Positions 40,930 to 54,174 of a DNA stretch of 64,000 nt are shown one piece after another. The notes beneath the pieces were generated by a model. That model saw nothing but the letters and a program-made list of their open reading frames with translations. It made no database searches and was not told the DNA's origin. The translations under genes and the position numbers were made by a program. Every line of letters starts with the position of its first letter. Positions within the stretch are counted from its first letter, which is position 1. The DNA comes from Gammaproteobacteria bacterium. GTDB taxonomy: Bacteria; Pseudomonadota; Gammaproteobacteria; Steroidobacterales; JABDKV01. The stretch is from assembly GCA_029862165.1 (NCBI GenBank), contig JAOTXU010000008.1:1-64000 (forward strand). The letters run 5' to 3'.

Positions 40930-42509
40930 CGTGTCGCCCGGAACAGAACGCCAACTTCGATACGGTCATAATCGAACAGTGGCACGTTGGAATCGTTATT
41001 CACATAGCGCAGGTTCGGTATGAAAGTCCAACCGCGGAAGGGCCTGTCCGGCACTTCCAGCGCCAATGTGGTGGTGATTTGCTCATCGTCGCGATCGATG
41101 CCAAAAAAGGGCTGGTTGCCGTTGTACGGAATCTTCAGAAAACCCAGATCGAAGCTGAGATCGTTACCCGATACTTTCCATCTGGCACCGAAGCGCCCAC
41201 CCATGCGGGTGTTGCTGTAGGCCGATTGACGGTCTTCGGCCCGATCACGACCACCGATGGCCACCCAGTCCAGTACACCGTTGCCGCCTTGTAGAGGCTG
41301 ACGCAAAGTCAATGTGTATAGAACACGATCGATGTCGCGGACCTTTTGGGTGGAGTGAAAACGCACTGGTCCGGCCCGCAGAGTGACTTGCAGTGAATTG
41401 TTTTGCAGGGCGCGTTGCCAACCGAAATCGAGCGCTGCGCCGCGTTCGTTAAAACCACTATTCAGTGCCGACCAGTAAGCGCCCACACCGGTAATAAATT
41501 TGTTTGCGCCACGTGTGAAACCGAGCGACGCAGACGTATTGGCAAAGCTGTGATCAACAAAGTCGGCTGATGGATTGTGGCGGTGACGAACTTCGCCATT
41601 CAAAGACAACTCGACATTGGGCCGCAGTGGCTGTATCAACAAAGCTCCAAACTGCGCTTCGGCAAAGGCCGTGTCGGTTTCGGTGCTGCGAGGGTCCAGG
41701 GTAAAACCCAAAAAACTATTGATATCGGCCGCGCCGTTGGCATTGCTGTCGTAACCGGCAGCGGCAACAGCGTAAATCAGTTTTTGTGGCTGGTCTGCGC
41801 CGGGATCCGGTCTGCTCAACGCATCCAGATAACCTTCAATCACACCACGAACCGCTTGCGGCGGGTTTTCACTGAGTAACATCGTGAACTCGTGATGCGC
41901 GCGCTCGCGATCGCCTGTCTCGTATAGTGCACGTGCCAGTTCCATCCGGGCGCCGACAAAGTCTGGTAGCGAACGGATTACCCGCTCAAGAGCAAATATC
42001 GCCTCACCGGCGTTGCCACTATCCAATGCGGCAACGCCGTATAAGTAATCAAATCCCGAATCGCCCGCCCAATCGACCTCGATGGAAGACATCAAGGCGT
42101 AAGCATCTTGTGGGCGATCTTGATCGAGCAGCGTTGAAGCCCGTGCTAACACGGTGCGATCCCGCGGCTCGGCGACGGGATCCGGATCAGCCGGTGCGAC
42201 ATAGGACTCGGTTGCATAAAGTGGCTTACCGCGCACCTTAGCTTCCGCGGCAGCGCCTGTTTTCTCTGTCCATAAACGACTGACATGGCCGGTAATGCCA
42301 CCGGACAGTTCAATCTCAAACCAGTCTTCGCGCTCGGCGACTAACGGTGCTGGCTTGCCACGGCGCAAGGCACCGATCATTTCACCCTCGGTTGTGGGTT
42401 CGGCACGGATTTTGACGTAGGAGCTAACCGCGTCAGAAACCTGCACGTATTCCGCTGCTCCCGCGACGGTAATAGGAACAGCCAGCGCGGCCACCAACGA
42501 TAGTAACAA
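40926..42509 (-). CDS. DUF560/Slam-like outer-membrane protein with SH3 and TPR domains (cassette 2)
   Basis: About 527 residues; paralogue of the protein at 26476-28314 but with a single SH3 domain (about 25-90, ending GHVSRLWTEK). TPR-like helices (LLDQDRPQDAYALMSSIE, GEAIFALERVIRSLPDFVGA, ALYETGDRERAHHEF) lead to a barrel that begins AAAGYDSNANGAADINSFL and ends YVNNDSNVPLFDYDRIEV. DUF560 proteins move TbpB-like lipoproteins or soluble clients across the outer membrane. I give TTG 42509 as the start because it aligns with the paralogue; GTG 42560 (in frame) has no ribosome site, and ATC 42518 fits the AAGGA spacing. Stop overlaps the FecR start by 4 bp. Confidence 0.78.
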   Translation of the reverse strand: MLLSLVAALAVPITVAGAAEYVQVSDAVSSYVKIRAEPTTEGEMIGALRRGKPAPLVAEREDWFEIELSGGITGHVSRLWTEKTGAAAEAKVRGKPLYATESYVAPADPDPVAEPRDRTVLARASTLLDQDRPQDAYALMSSIEVDWAGDSGFDYLYGVAALDSGNAGEAIFALERVIRSLPDFVGARMELARALYETGDRERAHHEFTMLLSENPPQAVRGVIEGYLDALSRPDPGADQPQKLIYAVAAAGYDSNANGAADINSFLGFTLDPRSTETDTAFAEAQFGALLIQPLRPNVELSLNGEVRHRHNPSADFVDHSFANTSASLGFTRGANKFITGVGAYWSALNSGFNERGAALDFGWQRALQNNSLQVTLRAGPVRFHSTQKVRDIDRVLYTLTLRQPLQGGNGVLDWVAIGGRDRAEDRQSAYSNTRMGGRFGARWKVSGNDLSFDLGFLKIPYNGNQPFFGIDRDDEQITTTLALEVPDRPFRGWTFIPNLRYVNNDSNVPLFDYDRIEVGVLFRATR

Positions 42510-42530
42510 GACCCTGATTTGCGCTTCCTT
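42510..42530 (-). promoter_or_regulatory. Conserved ribosome site before an ATC codon (cassette 2)
   Basis: On the minus strand AAGGA (42530-42526) is followed after seven bases by ATC (42518-42516), AGG, GTC and TTG. The same order, AAAGGA then ATC AGA ATC TTG, occurs in the paralogue at 28337-28312. The conservation supports initiation at ATC or, less well spaced, at the TTG. Confidence 0.45.
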
Positions 42531-42596
42531 TTTTTCTAATGGCGAGATTATGAGTTCCACCCAGAGTCTAGTAGAGGCTGGTCATTCTGCAAGAAA

Positions 42597-42914
42597 TTAG
42601 ACGGTGTCCAGATCCACATACGTGAGGCCAGTCTGATGGGCCTGGACCCGCACGACGCGCATGGAGCGGGTATTGATGTGCTCCCAACCGGCCTCGGCGG
42701 GGCCCTGAACGGAGACATCAACAATAGAGCCAAGGACCGGAGCCTGTTCTTTTTCAACTTCCAGCAGAATACCGGTGGGAGAGATATCGAGCGTCTTACA
42801 CTCCCATTTAGCCGACCCTTCCGGATCGGTGAGCAGAAATGGCAACCCGACATTGATACGTTGGTCACGTCGTTTTTCGTCCACAGAAGGTCTCTTATTA
42901 TTCGCTTCATCCAT
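42597..42914 (-). CDS. PilZ domain protein (PilZ-2)
   Basis: A 105-residue single PilZ domain. RRDQR supplies RxxxR and LDISPTGILLEVE supplies (D/N)xSxxG, so cyclic-di-GMP binding is plausible. It is a close paralogue of PilZ-1 at 20897-21169. A strong GGAGG precedes the ATG. It sits between the adenylate cyclase and the DUF560 gene on the same strand, 87 bp before the latter, so c-di-GMP may control surface-protein export or use. Confidence 0.9.
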   Translation of the reverse strand: MDEANNKRPSVDEKRRDQRINVGLPFLLTDPEGSAKWECKTLDISPTGILLEVEKEQAPVLGSIVDVSVQGPAEAGWEHINTRSMRVVRVQAHQTGLTYVDLDTV

Positions 42915-42956
42915 TGTAGCCTCCGGTGGGCGGCTGGTGCTTACGGTTAGACATAA

Positions 42957-45215
42957 CTACTTGCTCGTTGCCGTATATACGCCATCCCAATCCGCTTCCG
43001 GCGGGTTCTGGCGAAAATGTTCAATACGTTCACGGTAGATATCGTAAATAGGATGGCCATCCCTATTTTTCAAAGCAATCAATTCCTCATCTGCCAGATC
43101 CCACTTTTGCGCGTGATAAAGCATCAACGCCAGTTGGTAGCGGGACAATCGGATGTTCTCCTCGGCCGATAATTTCTCCCTTGGCCCGATGGGTTCGAAA
43201 ATAGCCACCGGCACGTTCTTTCCCTTGACCCTGATGCGGTCGAGTTCGCGAAAAGCGAAATCTGGAATCGCCACGTACGTAGTCTCGCTTACGATGAACT
43301 CTACACCGTAATTCTTGGTCTGGCCTTCAAGACGCGAGCCCAGGTTTACAGCATCACCCAGAACGGTGTACGCAACACGGAACTTGGAACCCATGTTGCC
43401 CACGTTCATCGGGCCGGTATTGACACCTACACCAATTCGAACTTCGGGCCAGCCTTTTTCCGCAAACTCCTCACGCATCTGACTCATACGCGCGATCATG
43501 TCCATCCCGGCCTCCACGGCATGACGGGCATGTTCCTTGTCTGTTAATGGCGCACCCCAAAAAGCCATCACCGCATCGCCCATATACTTATCAATAGTGC
43601 CGCGATGCCGGTGAATAATTTCGGTGATCGGGGTGAGAAAGGCATTCATGAAACGGGTGAGTTCAGTCGGCTTCATCCCCTCCGAAATAGACGTAAAACC
43701 ACGCACGTCTGAGAACAACACACTCATCTCACGGTTCTCACCTTCTACAGAAATCTCGCTGTCTTCCTGGTCCATCTCTTCGACAATTTCCGGCGGGATG
43801 TACTGACCAAACATGCCCGACAGCCGGCGTTTGTTCTTTGATTCAATAAAAAATCCATAGTTGAGCTGTAACAGCGCGACAGCAAACAGATACGCCAACG
43901 TAGGTGCAATGGGTATCACAAAGGATTTGTCGATCCAGTAATACAAGTTGATAGCAAGCAGCGAGACAGCCATTGCAACTAGCACAAGAAACTCTGTGAG
44001 AGGAGACAAACGGGGCAACCACAATGCAACCAGGAGCCCAATCGGTATGAACATCACAAATTCCACACCTCTTGCCCAGTCAGGCATGTGTCTTACCTGG
44101 CCGTCGATCATCCCCGCGATCATGTTCGCGTGCACCTCCACGCCCGGGTAAGCACCCCCGACGGGTGTAGAGTGCAGGTCCAGCATTCCAGCAGCCGATG
44201 CGCCGAACAGTGCAATTGCGTTGCGCAAGGTATCCGGGTCGGCGACACCTTTGAGCACATCCGTGGCCGACACATAAGGGAAGCTGTTTCGTGGACCACG
44301 ATACGGCACCAGTACCGCTGCGCGGTTGTCCACCCGTACCGATTTTTCTCCCATTTTTAGTGCCTCAATGGCCAGACCGCCAAGTTCGCCCTCGGTGGTT
44401 GCGAAAACGAACTGTAGCGGCGGGTTGCCCAGCACCTGCAACGCCACAGCCAAACTCAACGAAGCATAGAGATCACCCTGGTAACTGCTCAATGTCGCCG
44501 CCCGGCGGGTTATGCCGTCGTCATCAATCAGCGGCTTGTTGATAAAACCTGCGGTTAAAGCGTCGGACTGCAATATTTCGAGGTTTGCCACGTAGCCTGC
44601 GGCTCGCGGGAATTCAACACTGATACCGGTAAGCTCATCGCTACGCCGCACCGGATCGGGGAGCAAGCCACTTTCTGCAGCGTCACCTTCAGGTACCTGG
44701 TAACGAAAGGCGAAACCCATTACCAAATCGCGCGCAATCATCGATTCGGCAAACAATCGGTCAGTTTCCAGTTCGTAACGCTGATTTTGCAGGCGGTCGC
44801 GAAGTTCCCCGGGTAGCTTGGGGTCAGTCAACAGATTGTCAACCAGCAAAATTGCAGAAGGGTCATCGGCCTCAGAAAACAGGGCATCGAATCCGAGTAC
44901 CCGAATCTCGTAGTCGTCATACAGACTGTTGATGAGATCGGCCATTTTGTCGCGTGGCCAGGGCCAGTGCCCTTCCGTACTGAGACTCCTCTCATCCAGA
45001 TCAATGATTACAATCCGTTCATCGATGCCACCGGGCGTAGTAAGCCTCACGCGTGCGTCATAAGCGAAGGTTTCCAACTCGGTTAGAAAATCGAATCTTT
45101 TCCATCCACTGCTGTGCATGAGAAAAGGAATCATTGTAAGAACGCTGATCGCCAACCGGGTGACCACGTGCGTACGGCGCAGCAACTTGGCTATGCGGCC
45201 GAACAGATCGCTCAT
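42957..45215 (-). CDS. CHASE2-domain class III adenylate cyclase
   Basis: A 752-residue membrane receptor cyclase. One N-terminal helix (about 18-35), a large periplasmic CHASE2 sensor (about 45-390, with AYDARVRLTTPGGIDERIVI and DLDERSL-W-W), and three helices (about 395-470). A class III cyclase domain follows (about 505-690) with FSDVRGFTSISEG, DKYMGDAVMAFWGAP and YTVLGDAVNLGSRLEG. The Lys of DKYMGD and the Asp of VLGDAVN are the ATP-specifying pair, and both metal Asp and the Asn/Arg pair (NLGSR) are present, so it should make cAMP. The same region encodes a reductase with two cyclic-nucleotide-binding domains (58798-61194). Confidence 0.93.
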   Translation of the reverse strand: MSDLFGRIAKLLRRTHVVTRLAISVLTMIPFLMHSSGWKRFDFLTELETFAYDARVRLTTPGGIDERIVIIDLDERSLSTEGHWPWPRDKMADLINSLYDDYEIRVLGFDALFSEADDPSAILLVDNLLTDPKLPGELRDRLQNQRYELETDRLFAESMIARDLVMGFAFRYQVPEGDAAESGLLPDPVRRSDELTGISVEFPRAAGYVANLEILQSDALTAGFINKPLIDDDGITRRAATLSSYQGDLYASLSLAVALQVLGNPPLQFVFATTEGELGGLAIEALKMGEKSVRVDNRAAVLVPYRGPRNSFPYVSATDVLKGVADPDTLRNAIALFGASAAGMLDLHSTPVGGAYPGVEVHANMIAGMIDGQVRHMPDWARGVEFVMFIPIGLLVALWLPRLSPLTEFLVLVAMAVSLLAINLYYWIDKSFVIPIAPTLAYLFAVALLQLNYGFFIESKNKRRLSGMFGQYIPPEIVEEMDQEDSEISVEGENREMSVLFSDVRGFTSISEGMKPTELTRFMNAFLTPITEIIHRHRGTIDKYMGDAVMAFWGAPLTDKEHARHAVEAGMDMIARMSQMREEFAEKGWPEVRIGVGVNTGPMNVGNMGSKFRVAYTVLGDAVNLGSRLEGQTKNYGVEFIVSETTYVAIPDFAFRELDRIRVKGKNVPVAIFEPIGPREKLSAEENIRLSRYQLALMLYHAQKWDLADEELIALKNRDGHPIYDIYRERIEHFRQNPPEADWDGVYTATSK

Positions 45216-45366
45216 GTGCTATCGGAGCTCAAATACATCACGGCCAGTTTAGCCCAGGTTGCAAAGCGACAGGATCAGACCGCTGCAATGCAACAGAAAC
45301 GCCGCGACAACGATTGGTCGAGGACAGCCTCGACGCTGACAGGGGCCCACCGAAACAGGGGTGGAA

Positions 45367-47592
45367 CTATTGGATGGGTGTGAGAAAGCTTGAGGAGACC
45401 CAACCTCTTTGAATGACACCGTCGTCATCTGAGTAGTTGATCCGAGACCACTCACCAACGCTGTTGAGCACCTCTACGCTATCGCCGGAATAGAGCACCG
45501 TCCGAACAGGGGCAGCGGAATCTGGTGTAAATCGCACGCGCACTGCATTGCCACTCACCCTGTGACTTGGGTTATCCATTGGAAATCCTGACGAGGTTGC
45601 TGGTGTTGCCTGCTCAACTACTGCCGCCGGTGCCGGCTGAGGTGGCGATGCAGGCCCAGCGCTACCGATTGGAGCAAGAAATCTCGATGCCACCCAGCCT
45701 CGGCGTATTACACCTTCATCGGAGTAGCTAACCTGCGACCAGTCGCCGTCGCGACTCAACACTTCAACTGCATCCCCGCGATAGATTGCGCCCCGCACAC
45801 GCCCTCCAGTCTCGGGCGTGAAACGCACACGCAGTGCTGTTGAACTCACCCTGTGGGTCGGAGCACCCATTTGACTGTCTGATGGCGTCGCTGGCGGGGC
45901 CGCTGCCTGAGGGATACTTTCGGGTGCTGCCCTCACCGGGGCAGCGCTCCCGATTGGAGCGAGATAACGCGTTGCCACCCAGCCCCTTCGTATCACGCCT
46001 TCATCAGAGTAATTGATTTCCGACCACTCGCCGTCGCCTTTCAACACTTCAACGCCATCGCCGCGATAGACAGCGCCCCGGATACGTGCTCCAGAGTCGG
46101 GACCGGAACGCACACGCAGTGCAGTTGAAGTAACCGTGTGACTGGGCGCACCCATTTGAATGTCTGGCGCTGGCTGAACTGCCGCGACTCGCGGCGCAGT
46201 GTTGGAGGCTAATATCTGTCTCACCGACGCGGGTCGTTCATCCACTCTTGCAGGCTGTTGCACAGTTCTGACCGGTTCCCGAGTCACCGGCGCGGCGCGG
46301 GTGGTCGACGCACGTTTGAACACTGCGGAAAAAACTTTTGGATCGAAGCGCTTCGGGTCGGTAACCTCTTGGTCGGCTACGGCTTCATAGAGCGCATCCA
46401 CCTCGTCGCTGTACGAACCGGTTACCCCAGAATAGACATCCAACGCCATCGTTGCCTGCTCGGCATCACTGTAGTCGGAGAAACGCAGGTCGGCTACGGC
46501 GCTGGCCAGCGCCTCTATCATTCGGTTGTTACGTTGTTGACCAAATTCCTGGCCACGCAGTGTTTCGGCCAGTTGTGTCAACTGACGCTCCAGCCCGGCA
46601 GCAGCCGAACGAATCGAAGCTATGTCGGTTTGCGCGGCTTGTTGGAGCTGACGAATTCCGCTTGTCAGGCTACTTGCTATACCGGGTTGGACGACACCGG
46701 CAATGATCTGGCTCATCGCCAACGAGCTGTCGTTTAGCAGGACGCTGCCCGGTGGCGTTGACGTGCGTTCATTCGCCTCCCAGCGCAGGTCCTTGAATGC
46801 GTGATGGCAGGCATGACAATCAAATAAACCCAGTTCTGGAAACATGCCACGGTCGGACATACGCGGACCCTGCAACAAACTCATGTACTGTAGAGCCGCA
46901 CTAACCTGGCCTATCGCCCAGGCCCTGGTGTCTTCGACATAGGTCTTACGAGTACGATAGTCCTGGTCGACACGGTAGTGGCGCGGTTGTATATCGGTGA
47001 ATTTCTGCAGATCGAAGGACAATCGTGGATGACCGGCACCCATAATTTCGTGTGTCGCGAATTTGTCGCGTGTACCCAGGTGGCAGGACAAGCAAAGCTC
47101 GGCACGTGCCTCCGGGTCTTCCGTGGGATACAAGCCGGCCGCCAGACTCTCCGCGTGTTTGTCGCCACCACCACTGATATGTATGCCCAGCCATTGTTCG
47201 GCACCACCGTGACAGGCTTCGCAAGCGACACCGTCTGCGAGCCGGAACTGCAGGCCGCGCCGTTCACGGGGAACATAATCGGAATGGCAGTCCAGGCAGA
47301 TCTTCGCCGTGTGCGCAGCCTCCAAACCCAGGTTTTTAGCGATGCGTTGCGACTGCTCGTTCTTTAATACTTTGTAAGCTTCGGAATGCAGGTCATGACG
47401 CGCCCAGGTGACGTATTCATTTTGTAGCACTGCGTAAGTGTTACGTGCGCTGGCGGAGCCATGACACGATGACGCCCCACAACTTTGCACACCCAAATGC
47501 TCGAATTGATCGTGCTGCGGAATCGCGCCCTGCGCCAAACACGGCAGCAACAATACGGCAATTCCAACTGTACTCAGTTTTCGCTTATTCAT
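45367..47592 (-). CDS. Penta-haem cytochrome c (cytochrome c-554-like) with three C-terminal SH3 domains
   Basis: A 741-residue secreted protein. Signal peptide MNKRKLSTVGIAVLLLPCLAQG. Haem motifs in order: CGASSCH (CX4CH), CLDCH, CEACH, CLSCH and CHACH, in the first 320 residues, resembling the cytochrome c-554 family. A helical region follows, then a Pro/Ala linker with three bacterial SH3 domains (about 520-741), each like STALRVR...VYRGDGVEVL...W-EINYSDEGVIRRGWV. The frame is open upstream, but ATG 47592 has a GAAGG site and leaves 10 bp to the preceding stop. SH3 domains may tether it to peptidoglycan or a partner; the porin two genes upstream has the same three-domain set. Confidence 0.87.
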   Translation of the reverse strand: MNKRKLSTVGIAVLLLPCLAQGAIPQHDQFEHLGVQSCGASSCHGSASARNTYAVLQNEYVTWARHDLHSEAYKVLKNEQSQRIAKNLGLEAAHTAKICLDCHSDYVPRERRGLQFRLADGVACEACHGGAEQWLGIHISGGGDKHAESLAAGLYPTEDPEARAELCLSCHLGTRDKFATHEIMGAGHPRLSFDLQKFTDIQPRHYRVDQDYRTRKTYVEDTRAWAIGQVSAALQYMSLLQGPRMSDRGMFPELGLFDCHACHHAFKDLRWEANERTSTPPGSVLLNDSSLAMSQIIAGVVQPGIASSLTSGIRQLQQAAQTDIASIRSAAAGLERQLTQLAETLRGQEFGQQRNNRMIEALASAVADLRFSDYSDAEQATMALDVYSGVTGSYSDEVDALYEAVADQEVTDPKRFDPKVFSAVFKRASTTRAAPVTREPVRTVQQPARVDERPASVRQILASNTAPRVAAVQPAPDIQMGAPSHTVTSTALRVRSGPDSGARIRGAVYRGDGVEVLKGDGEWSEINYSDEGVIRRGWVATRYLAPIGSAAPVRAAPESIPQAAAPPATPSDSQMGAPTHRVSSTALRVRFTPETGGRVRGAIYRGDAVEVLSRDGDWSQVSYSDEGVIRRGWVASRFLAPIGSAGPASPPQPAPAAVVEQATPATSSGFPMDNPSHRVSGNAVRVRFTPDSAAPVRTVLYSGDSVEVLNSVGEWSRINYSDDDGVIQRGWVSSSFLTPIQ

Positions 47593-47602
47593 AACGATGC
47601 CT

Positions 47603-51489
<3,887 letters not shown>

Positions 51490-51493
<4 letters not shown>

Positions 51494-54174
51494 TAAGTAA
51501 ATAGAAAATTGCCGAGTATCGAATAAGGGGTTTCGTCGCCAAATAAATCCTTGAAGCCCTGCCCGGGAAACATCGCGGCAGCAGACATACGCAACACGAT
51601 ATTCTGGGTTGCAAACGGACGATAAATAATCGCTAATGACACGTCCTGGCCGATATCGCTGTCTACCGGGCCCTGGTTGCGGGCAACTTCGACGGTGCGC
51701 GTCTCGTCAAACCAAAGCTGGTTAACGTTGAACGACACGCGAAGTTGGGGCGTGAGATCGAAATCGGCACCCGCTCCCAGCAGAATCGTTCCCGGGTTGG
51801 TGAAGTTGGATTGACCGAATTCCTTCGATGAGCGCAGGGAGTTCAACACGCCGTTGCGATTGGATAACGACACACGGCCACCACCGATCAATGGCACTGG
51901 CTGACGAATCCAAAAACTGGTGTCGGCACCGGCAAATATCGGGTTTTCGAAAATAGCATCGTATCCTTCCGACTTGTCGTCATAGGGATCGCTGTCGCCG
52001 GTTGCGTAGAGAAAAGAACCACGCAGACGAACCCAGTCCAGATCTACCGAGCCTTCTGTAGCCAGAAACCAGGCTCTGATATCCGATTCGTGATTAATAA
52101 AGGAACTGCGCGATTCCTTGCCAAAGGCGTAGTACGCCGACGCGGTAAGATTGAAACGGCCAAAATGCCCATCACCGTTGTAGCCCAGATAGGTAACATC
52201 GTAATCGCGCGTGCGTTCTATGCCGAGCGAAGCAGGCCGCTGAATAAAGCCGTTGTCCTCGTAGAGGATATCGCCTTGCTCACGATTGCGGTTATAGACA
52301 ACGGTCCCCTGCGAGAAAAAACCCAGCCGTGGAAAATCCTGCCAATAGACATTGAACAGGAAGATGTCGTCATCGCGCAGACTGTCGCTGAAACTTCGCT
52401 CGGTAATGTCATTGAGCCCGCTGTTGGCGTCTTTCTCCAGGCGTCTGAACCACGCCAGGTTGTACTGGAATACGTTGTTGCGTCGATTGCCGAACAAGCG
52501 TACTCCAAACTGGATGTCCTGAAACAGGAAACCACGAAAGTCCGTCGAAAACGGCTGGATACCAATACGTATTGAATCGAAGTCATAGCGTTCGGAAACA
52601 TTACGCAAGTGCTTGTCTATGAACAGCTCCTGTACTGAGACAAAGCCCTCACGCCGGTCGGTACCCGATCTGGGATCGGCCTTCAGTACGCCCCGTTCGT
52701 CGACGCTCACGGCGCTGTAATTGAAAACCGGCGTAAAACGGAATTCGTAATCCGGTGGCTTGAACACGGTGTCGCCTTTGTACAGCACGAACTCCATGAT
52801 CAGATTCTGGTTGTAGATGAACTGATCGCCGCTGCCGATCAGGTCGATGCTCCCGGGGCGATCGGTGGTTTGACTACCGACGGGTACCGGAAAACGTCGT
52901 GGCTCCAATACGGAATCGGCGATTAGCGACATGTTGAAAAACCAGTCTTCACCGAACACCGGTTTATCGCCCTTCAACGGATTACTCGGTCCATAAGGGT
53001 CGAGCAGACGCTCTGGATAACCAAGCGCGTTTACGATGCGCCAGCGATCCGGCACCGGCACAAAATCGACCAGGTGATTGGGCTCGGCCGGTCCCACGGC
53101 AGTTGGGTCGCATTGACTGCGATAACGCAGTACCGGCACACCCGGTCGCCTGCGTGGTACTTCCACCGGAACCGGGCAGGGATCGTCTGCGGCTGCCGCG
53201 ACGGGTTCCGGTGTCGCTGGCGCCGTAACGGATTCCGGTGCCGCGGGAACCGTAACGGTTTCCGGTGCCGTAACGCGTTCCGGTGCCGCAGGAGCCACGA
53301 CGGGTTTCGGTTCTGCAGTAGCCGCGACACGTGCCGGGCTGTCTGATGCCGGAACAATAAAACTCGATGCAACCCAGCCCGTTCGAATGACCCCTTCGTC
53401 GTGGTAATGTATCTCCGACCAGTCGCCCTGACTGTTGAACACTTCCAAACCGGCCCCACGGTAGACAACACCCCGAATTCGGGCGTCGGCATCAGGGGTA
53501 AAACGAACACGCAGTGCGTCGACATTGACATGGTGGGTCGGATGGCCCATCTGAATCGCTGGGGCCGTTTTTGCGGTTACTGGTGCAACGGCTGCGACCG
53601 GTGCCACGCCGCTAAATGTCGATGTGGCGACGATAAAACTCGATGAAACCCAGCCCGTTCGAATGACCCCTTCGTCGTGGTAATGTATCTCCGACCAGTC
53701 GCCTTCGCTGTTGATCACTTCCAAACCGGCCCCACGGTAGACAACGCCGCAGACTCCGGCGTCGGCGTCAGGGTTAAAACGAACACGCAGTGCGCCAACA
53801 TTAACCCGGTGGGTCGGACGGCCCATTTGAATCGCTGGGGTCGGCGCAACGCCGCTCGTCGATGCAGGGACGATTAAACTCGATGAAACCCAGCCCGTTC
53901 GAGCGACCCCTTCGTCAGAGTAGTTGATCTCCGACCAGTCGCCCTGACTGTTGATCACTTCCAAACCGGCCCCGCGATAGACGACACCCCGGACTCGGGC
54001 GTCGGCGTCAGGTGTAAAACGAACACGCAGTGCACCGACATTAACCCTGTGGGTTGGCGTACCCATTGTGGGCTCTGACACCGCAGCTTCTTCGGCGTAG
54101 CCTGGCAGGCTTAGACCTACCAGCAGCATGAATACCAACAGACTATTTATTTTCACAAACATTCTGCTCATCAC
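51490..54174 (-). CDS. Outer-membrane beta-barrel (porin-like) with three N-terminal SH3 domains
   Basis: An 894-residue secreted protein. Signal peptide to about residue 27, then three bacterial SH3 domains (THRVNVGALRVRF...VYRGAGLEVIN...W-EI-Y-DEG--RTGWVSS), a Pro/Ala/Glu linker (about 275-335), and a long beta-rich C-terminal part of about 540 residues. The barrel shows alternating aromatic strands (RDYDVTYLGYNGDGHFG, RLRGSFLYATGDSDPYD), resembling alginate-export-type or MtrB-type barrels, and ends with NFLFTY, a typical outer-membrane terminal strand. GTG 54174 or ATG 54171 / 54162 are possible starts, all overlapping the preceding gene. With the adjacent deca-haem cytochrome it suggests a porin-cytochrome conduit. 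Confidence 0.8.
53350..54065 (-). repeat. Three direct repeats coding SH3 domains
   Basis: Three copies (about 53350-53560, 53632-53830 and 53868-54065) are nearly identical at the DNA level. Blocks such as GAAACCCAGCCCGTTCGA and ACTTCCAAACCGGCCCC recur in all. The uniformity suggests recent duplication or conversion. The linker at 53150-53340 adds short repeats coding AAPE-VTAPE. Confidence 0.85.

Noticed and set aside
45317-45334. GTCGAGG-ACAG-CCTCGAC hairpin between the penta-haem cytochrome and the cyclase genes
   Set aside because: A 7-bp stem without a T run on the transcribed strand; it could pause polymerase but is not a convincing terminator.
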